This document shows positions 59,567 through 64,000 of a stretch of 64,000 nucleotides of DNA, one piece after another. The notes below the pieces were generated by a model that was not told the origin of the DNA, made no database searches, and saw nothing but the letters and a program-made list of their open reading frames with translations. Source of the stretch: DASVVT01 sp036386415 (lineage in GTDB: Bacteria > Acidobacteriota > Blastocatellia > Pyrinomonadales > Pyrinomonadaceae); NCBI GenBank assembly GCA_036386415.1, contig DASVVT010000008.1:1-64000 (forward strand), in the 5' to 3' direction. Both the position numbers and the translations under genes were made by a program. Position 1 is the stretch's first letter. Every line of letters begins with the position of its first letter.

Positions 59567-61251
59567 GGCTGTTCCCCCGAGGGGTCGAGCGTGCGTATGG
59601 CCGCGCTCAGGTGCTCGCGTATGTCTGAGGCCACCATCGCGCGCATGCCCTTCTCTCTGGCCGCGAGGTCGCCCGCGAGACCGCCTACATAAACAGCCGC
59701 GAGCGTGGCCGCGAGAGCGTCCGCGCCATCTTTGAGCTTGGCGAAGGCTTGCGCGTTGAAGCCTGCGATGATGCCCGTCAGCGTATCGCCAGCGCCAGCC
59801 GTGCCGAGCCCGGCGTTGCCCGTCGGATTAATGAAGACGGCAGCGTCAGGCGAGGCTATGATCGTGCGCGCTCCCTTCAAGACCAGGATGACTTCGTGCA
59901 CGGTCGCGAATTCTCGCGCCGCCTGGACGCGATCCGCCAGCGCGTCGCCACCTGACGCGCCCATCAGCCGCAACATCTCGCCCGGATGCGGCGTGAGAAT
60001 GAGCGGAAGCTCGCGCGAGCCGCGCAAATCATCAGGCCACGGGGCGAGCGCATTCAATCCATCGGCGTCGATCACAACGGGCGTCGTGCGCCGTTCGATG
60101 ATGGCGCGCACGAAGCGGCGCGTCGATTCATCTTCGGAGGAGAGTCCCGGCCCGATGGCGACACAGCTTGCACGTTCTGCGAGTTGAAGACAGCGCTCGA
60201 CCGCCTCGAAACTCGTTGCGCCCTGTTCCGTCTCACTCAGCGCTCGCGTCATGATTTCGGGCATCGCCTGCGCGGCGACCGTTGCTTGCGCTGAAGCAGG
60301 AGTGGCGATGGTGACAAGCCCTGCGCCAGCGCGCATGGCCGCGTCGCCTGCGAGCACAGCCGCGCCCGTCAGGCCGCGCGAGCCCGCGATGATGAGGGCG
60401 TGACCGTGCGTGTTCTTATAAGAGTCTGGCGCGTAGCGCGTCTGTTCGAGCCATGAGCGCGCGTCCTCTGACTCTGTGAGAAAGAGGCCAGTCTGCGCCG
60501 CTTCGAGCAGCACGCGGGGCGAGCCGATCTCCGCAATGACGAGCCGACCGCACAGGTCAGAGGCGGGCGGCAACACGTTGGCCGGTTTCGGAGCGGTGAA
60601 GGTGACGGTCAGGTCTGCGCGCACGGCTGCGCCGATCAAGCTGGCTGAATCACTGTCGAGACCTGATGGGATGTCTAAAGAGACGATCAGGGGAAGGTCT
60701 TTGCCTGCGCGCAGGCGAGCTTCACGGAGCAGCGCAAGGTGCTCGACGATTTGCAGCGGAATGCCTTCGAGCGGGCGCGAGAGTCCTGTGCCGAACAGTG
60801 CATCGACGATGATGTCGTAGGTGCGGCGCGTGCTCGCAATCTCTTCGAGCAAGGCCACCGAATCGCACTCGACGAAGGTTAAAGGAGGCGGCTGATTCCT
60901 CGACCCGGCCTCGAAACTGGCGAGGTGGCGCACGATCTCGAAGTTCGTACGCGCCTCATTCTTCGTCTCTTCGACGCGACCGAAGAGCACCACGTCCGTC
61001 TGCACGCCGGCGCGGCTCAGGGCGCGTGCGAGCGCCGCCCCGTCGCCACCGTTGTTGCCCCGCCCGCAGAGCACGCGCGCACGTCTGGGGCGCTGGCGCG
61101 AGAGGTCTTCGCCGCCGTTGAAATGAGCGGCGATAGCCCTGAAGGCTGCATCAGCCGCCGCTTCCATCAACAGCAGAGACGGCGTCGCGTACCGCTCCGT
61201 CGTCAAACGGTCGATCTCGCGCATCGCGGCTGAAGGGATGACTCTCTGCAC
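59563..61251 (-). CDS. nnr: Bifunctional NAD(P)H-hydrate epimerase / ADP-dependent dehydratase
   Basis: 562 residues. N-terminal YjeF_N epimerase (about 1-245) with VLCGRGNNGGDGAALARAL and DALFGTGLSRPLEG; C-terminal ribokinase-like dehydratase (about 255-560) with HALIIAGSRGLTGAAVLAGDAAMRAGAGLV, LTPHPGEMLRLMG and GNAGLGTAGAGDTLTGIIAGF. It repairs hydrated NAD(P)H. The two-domain fusion is the common bacterial form. Just upstream of tsaE with a 4-bp overlap. Confidence 0.96.
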   Translation of the reverse strand: MQRVIPSAAMREIDRLTTERYATPSLLLMEAAADAAFRAIAAHFNGGEDLSRQRPRRARVLCGRGNNGGDGAALARALSRAGVQTDVVLFGRVEETKNEARTNFEIVRHLASFEAGSRNQPPPLTFVECDSVALLEEIASTRRTYDIIVDALFGTGLSRPLEGIPLQIVEHLALLREARLRAGKDLPLIVSLDIPSGLDSDSASLIGAAVRADLTVTFTAPKPANVLPPASDLCGRLVIAEIGSPRVLLEAAQTGLFLTESEDARSWLEQTRYAPDSYKNTHGHALIIAGSRGLTGAAVLAGDAAMRAGAGLVTIATPASAQATVAAQAMPEIMTRALSETEQGATSFEAVERCLQLAERASCVAIGPGLSSEDESTRRFVRAIIERRTTPVVIDADGLNALAPWPDDLRGSRELPLILTPHPGEMLRLMGASGGDALADRVQAAREFATVHEVILVLKGARTIIASPDAAVFINPTGNAGLGTAGAGDTLTGIIAGFNAQAFAKLKDGADALAATLAAVYVGGLAGDLAAREKGMRAMVASDIREHLSAAIRTLDPSGEQP

Positions 61252-61298
61252 AGTGAGCGATGATAAAGAGAGAGCCGCTGGCGGGTCAATCTAAAGCT

Positions 61299-61357
61299 GA
61301 ATGCGGAATGAAAAGAAAGACCTAAATTAGCGCCGTCTTTCTTTCCATTCCGCATTC
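61299..61357. repeat. 23-bp inverted repeat with one mismatch
   Basis: GAATGCGGAATGAAAAGAAAG (from 61299) against CTTTCTTTCCATTCCGCATTC (to 61357), with 13 nt between the arms. It lies between two co-directional minus-strand genes; the short frames reading through it are not genes. Confidence 0.9.
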
Positions 61358-61484
61358 CTTCTTGTGGATCGCAGCCATCACCTTCTTGACCGTCACGGGC
61401 GTAGAGTCTACCGTGCACATCCGCCCGTTGACGTTTCGCGAGAGGTGTGTGGCGAGCCGGGAATCTATCCTTGAGCGCGTAAGC

Positions 61485-61952
61485 TTACTGTGGTACTGAG
61501 AAGGTCTGTTGCAGGACAACCTGCCCGCCCTGCTTGGCGGTGACAGTGGCGCTGGTGAATCGAACGTCCGTCACCTTCGCTGTGAACGGCGAAGGGCATC
61601 CGGCCTGCTCTGCCGTGACTGTCGGAGCCTTGGTCGTAACGCAAAAACGAACGTTGCCATTCTTGATCTCAGTGGCCGGGATCGTCACAGAGCCGAGCGG
61701 AGAGACGGGCACTTGCTGCCCCGGCGGGTTGTTGCCGCCACGATTCGTACATACGGTCGATGCAATGCCCTGTGTGTTCACTGTAATGGTCACATCCTGG
61801 TTGCCGAGACCCGTCAGAGTTCCGCAGGTCGTCAGGGTCGTCCCATTATCTGTGAACTCGAGTCTCTTAATGTTAACGGCGGCGATTGCTACAATAGCCA
61901 CGGTCATGATCAAGGCGATCACAACAAAGGGCCTTACTTTCCATCGTCTCAT
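61485..61952 (-). CDS. Secreted hypothetical protein
   Basis: 155 residues: an N-terminal transmembrane/signal segment (VVIALIMTVAIVAIAAV) and a Thr/Val-rich beta domain with four to five cysteines (TLTTCGTLTGLGNQDVTITVNTQ, TVCTNRGG, RFCVTTK, AGCPSPFTAKV). It probably forms a disulphide-stabilised beta sandwich; the family is unrecognised. Confidence 0.72.
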   Translation of the reverse strand: MRRWKVRPFVVIALIMTVAIVAIAAVNIKRLEFTDNGTTLTTCGTLTGLGNQDVTITVNTQGIASTVCTNRGGNNPPGQQVPVSPLGSVTIPATEIKNGNVRFCVTTKAPTVTAEQAGCPSPFTAKVTDVRFTSATVTAKQGGQVVLQQTFSVPQ

Positions 61953-62480
61953 TGGTTTCTCTCCTCTATTTTGGGCAAGAGTTATATGGTTAGTGGAAAC
62001 ACGGAGTCTCCATTTGCTTTAAGATCAAGCAACGTTTCGGCGTTGATTTCCACCTCGAAATCGGCCTGCTTCCCTGATGGTTCCCTTAAGTAAGAAGCCT
62101 TGAGGAGTTATTTCAGGTTTCAGCTAGTTAATGTGAAATTTAAGAGTCAGGCAGCAAATTTATCTTCATGCGGTCGGGCTGGCCGGTTTGAGCTGCGCGC
62201 CTGTCAGTTATAAGCTTCGCCGCCAGTGCCGCCTGCTGCTACGTCTGAAAGCCAACCGTTCCTTTTCCGTAGCTAAAACAAATCACTAATAGAATCTCTT
62301 TTTCAGAAAAATCCTTTGGCGCTAAATTATTCACATGCGCGCCTTAAGAAATCCTTCCGGTGAAGACAGGAACGAGCCGGAGCAAGGGCATACCCTTGAT
62401 TCTCCGGCTCGCTCTTCATGAGAGGCCAAGATTTTGATCCGCACGCTACACTAATTGATGCAGGCTCAAACCTTCAGCGA
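61953..62480. other. Intergenic region with terminator-like hairpin
   Basis: Contains the leader of the preceding minus-strand gene and, at 62374-62410, a stem GAGCCGGAG/CTCCGGCTC with inner CAAGGG/CCCTTG downstream of the PEP-CTERM gene. No gene is supported. Confidence 0.55.
62374..62410 (-). terminator. Stem-loop downstream of the PEP-CTERM gene
   Basis: GAGCCGGAG pairs with CTCCGGCTC and CAAGGG with CCCTTG inside. There is little T-run on either strand. The CCGGAGCAAGG core also appears near 63313 and in the terminator at 63426. Confidence 0.6.
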
Positions 62481-63071
62481 TTATTCTCTCACCTGTTTAC
62501 GCCGTTTGCGTATCCGGGCGGCAACCCCAGCCAGACCTGTGCCGAGCAGCAGCATGGTGGTGGGCTCGGGAACGGCGGCGCCGCCGACCGGTTTTTCGCT
62601 GTCCCCGTTGGGCAGGCTCGTCAGGTGCGCCCTGGTCAGGTCAATGACGAGTGAAGGCGGCACGGAGCTTAAGGTCAAGACCACAGTTCCACTCTGACCC
62701 CCGGACAGGCGACCATGGTTGCCGTTACCGGAGACCACCATCTCAAATCCGCCGAGCCCGCCGCCGTTGGTGACGAATTGCCAGTTGGAATTTGAGAACG
62801 AAGCATTTGTCACATTAAGGTCTGGCGTCGTATCGAAGCCAATCCCCGAGAGAAATGTCCCGTTGTTTGAGGTGTTCGTGTACTGGACGATCAGTTGATT
62901 GCCTTGCAGGGTGAACGTCGCCTGCGCGCTGCTACCGGCAAACTGTGTCGATTGATAGGTGAACGTGATGCTTTGTCCCTGCACAAGCGTCACGGGATCG
63001 GCATAGGCGACTGATTGTAAGGCCATCAGCATCATGGCCGCCGTGCTTGCTAAAAGTAACTTGCGAATCAT
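62481..63071 (-). CDS. PEP-CTERM-anchored secreted protein
   Basis: 196 residues: signal peptide (MIRKLLLASTAAMMLMALQSVAYA), a beta-rich domain (TFTYQSTQFAGSSAQATFTLQGNQLIVQYTNTSNNGTFLSGIGFDTTPDLNV), and a C-terminal sorting signal VPEPTTMLLLGTGLAGVAARIRKRRK (PEP motif, membrane segment, basic tail). Exosortase-type sorting would anchor or release it at the surface. The frame upstream of ATG 63071 is not protein-like. Confidence 0.92.
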   Translation of the reverse strand: MIRKLLLASTAAMMLMALQSVAYADPVTLVQGQSITFTYQSTQFAGSSAQATFTLQGNQLIVQYTNTSNNGTFLSGIGFDTTPDLNVTNASFSNSNWQFVTNGGGLGGFEMVVSGNGNHGRLSGGQSGTVVLTLSSVPPSLVIDLTRAHLTSLPNGDSEKPVGGAAVPEPTTMLLLGTGLAGVAARIRKRRKQVRE

Positions 63072-63524
63072 GTTAGGCTTCCTCCCAAAAGTGGTCAATG
63101 CTCTTTCGCCTTCCACCCACTGAGTCAGGCAGGAAGGTCTAAGCAGATATGCTTTAAGTTCTACACAGCCGGAAAATGGCTAATAGAATTCATTTTCCAG
63201 AAAACCAGGCTCTTTAATTTCGCCTTCCGGCAGACACTTCAAGACGAGCCTGTCAGGGGCACTCAGCTATTACCCGTGGAAAAGTTTGGGGATTATACGA
63301 GAGGACACGAGCCGGAGCAAGGTTTTTTTACCTCAACTCAGGCGCGCTCAATTCTGCGAGCCCGACAGGGAGTTTTCAACACCGGCGGGACAGGGAGACG
63401 CTGCCACTGGTTGGCGACATGAAAAAGCTGACCGGAGCAAGGTTTTTGCTACCGGCCAGCTTTATTCGAGGCTCAGGTTTCGGAAGATACGAACCGCGCC
63501 TGCGCTCTTCGCGTGATCCTCGCG
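63072..63524. other. Intergenic region between two PEP-CTERM genes
   Basis: Promoter region of the 62481-63071 gene and terminator of the next. The motif CCGGAGCAAGG occurs at about 63313 and 63432. No gene seen. Confidence 0.55.
63426..63461 (-). terminator. Rho-independent terminator of the last gene
   Basis: AGCTG-CCGG-AGCAA pairs with TTGCT-CCGG-CAGCT (63426-63440 with 63446-63461, one mismatch and one bulge). On the minus strand it is followed by TTTTTC, a proper T-run, downstream of the gene ending at 63525. Confidence 0.75.
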
Positions 63525-64000
63525 CTACTCCTTTACGGTCTTGCGCCGTTTGCGCATTCGGGCGGCGATACCCGCCAGTCCCGTGCCGAGCAGTACCATC
63601 GTCGCCGGTTCAGGTACGGGTTGCGCGGTGCTGATGCCCATAAAGAAGTTCTCGAATCCGCCCTGCGCGCTGCTCAGGCTGGCTTCGAGCCCCAGCCGTA
63701 ATCCGGGGTTCGCTGCGATGGCGGCGGCCAGTCGAGCCTGCGCCTCTGCATCCAGCACGAAAACGTAATCTGAAGTTCCAATTCCATTGCCGCCTTCAAC
63801 CAGGTTCACCGGCCCGTTCAGTAAAGAGGCTTCAAAGACTACTGTGCCGTTTGCGGCGTAAGCTCTCAAGACCAGATTGTTGACCACGACATTGTTCACG
63901 CCGGGATTATTCGGCTCGTTGATGTTCATGAAGATCATGAAATTGGAGTTGTTGGTCGTGACCAGGTGCGTGTGCGCGCCGTTGTATGCATCTCCGTAGC
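63525..64000 (-). CDS. PEP-CTERM-anchored secreted protein (5' end beyond the window)
   Basis: At least 158 residues. The frame is open to the window edge, beginning within YGDAYNGAHTHLVTTNNSNFM. It contains NVVVNNLVLRAYAANGTVVFEASLLNG, a DAEAQARLAAAIAANPGLRLG stretch, and the sorting tail VPEPATMVLLGTGLAGIAARMRKRRK. An internal ATG at 63938 is not the start. The C-terminal signal is nearly identical to that of the neighbour. Confidence 0.9.
   Translation of the reverse strand, partial: YGDAYNGAHTHLVTTNNSNFMIFMNINEPNNPGVNNVVVNNLVLRAYAANGTVVFEASLLNGPVNLVEGGNGIGTSDYVFVLDAEAQARLAAAIAANPGLRLGLEASLSSAQGGFENFFMGISTAQPVPEPATMVLLGTGLAGIAARMRKRRKTVKE

Noticed and set aside
61322..61519. Small basic minus-strand frame between nnr and the secreted protein
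   Set aside because: It reads through the 23-bp inverted repeat and shows no recognisable domain or start signal.

Overview
The window is high-GC chromosomal DNA that looks like an Acidobacteriota genome, most likely class Blastocatellia. The clues are three secreted 'VWFA-related' proteins of the acidobacterial type, PEP-CTERM proteins, a futalosine-type menaquinone cluster, TPR/sigma-54 regulators and several small lineage-typical hypothetical proteins. This assignment is inference from family content, not from a marker gene.

Layout. (1) 1-5938 is accessory, lower-GC DNA: a minimal IS200/IS605 element, then an integrative mobilizable element with a DNA-binding protein, mobC, a relaxase carrying an out-of-frame MobB-like gene, an excisionase and a tyrosine integrase that is frameshifted at a G-run. 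It abuts the 3' end of tRNA-Asp; tRNA-Val follows. (2) 6713-20690 mixes secreted proteins with nucleoside and pentose-phosphate salvage: deoB, an MBL hydrolase, hpt, a 5'-nucleotidase split into two genes in reversed order, rpiB and deoC with microcompartment-type N-terminal extensions, a low-GC pair of stand-alone TIR proteins, and glgC. (3) 20773-30127 holds two more VWFA proteins, an M14 peptidase, PlsC and two paralogous secreted proteins. (4) 30472-34923 is the most unusual locus: a TPR-GAF-AAA+-Fis sigma-54 activator, a -24/-12 promoter, a 62-residue exported peptide with a duplicated GTAESPG motif, structured intergenic RNA, and a catalytically degenerate relative of sigma-54 activators. 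It could be a peptide-signalling system. (5) 35073-41023 carries mqnD, mqnE, a UbiA prenyltransferase, a DUF2071 protein, ubiX and larB. (6) 41213-54159 has secreted or envelope proteins (LCAT-like lipase, nuclease, a 1284-residue FG-GAP protein, GerMN protein) and tandem rsmD genes. (7) 54550-61251 is housekeeping: recG, a nucleotidyltransferase pair, bacilliredoxin, a GxxExxY protein, tsaE and nnr. (8) 61485-64000 has secreted proteins including two PEP-CTERM proteins, the last cut by the window edge.

Across the whole chromosomal part, most larger intergenic gaps contain long inverted repeats whose arms are tandem runs of roughly 7-base units (for example CAGTAAG, CACAGAG, CGCAAAG, CAGGAGA). 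They occur between convergent, co-directional and divergent genes and sometimes supply the last codons of a gene, so they are not simply terminators. All calls were made by reading the sequence; no database search was possible.
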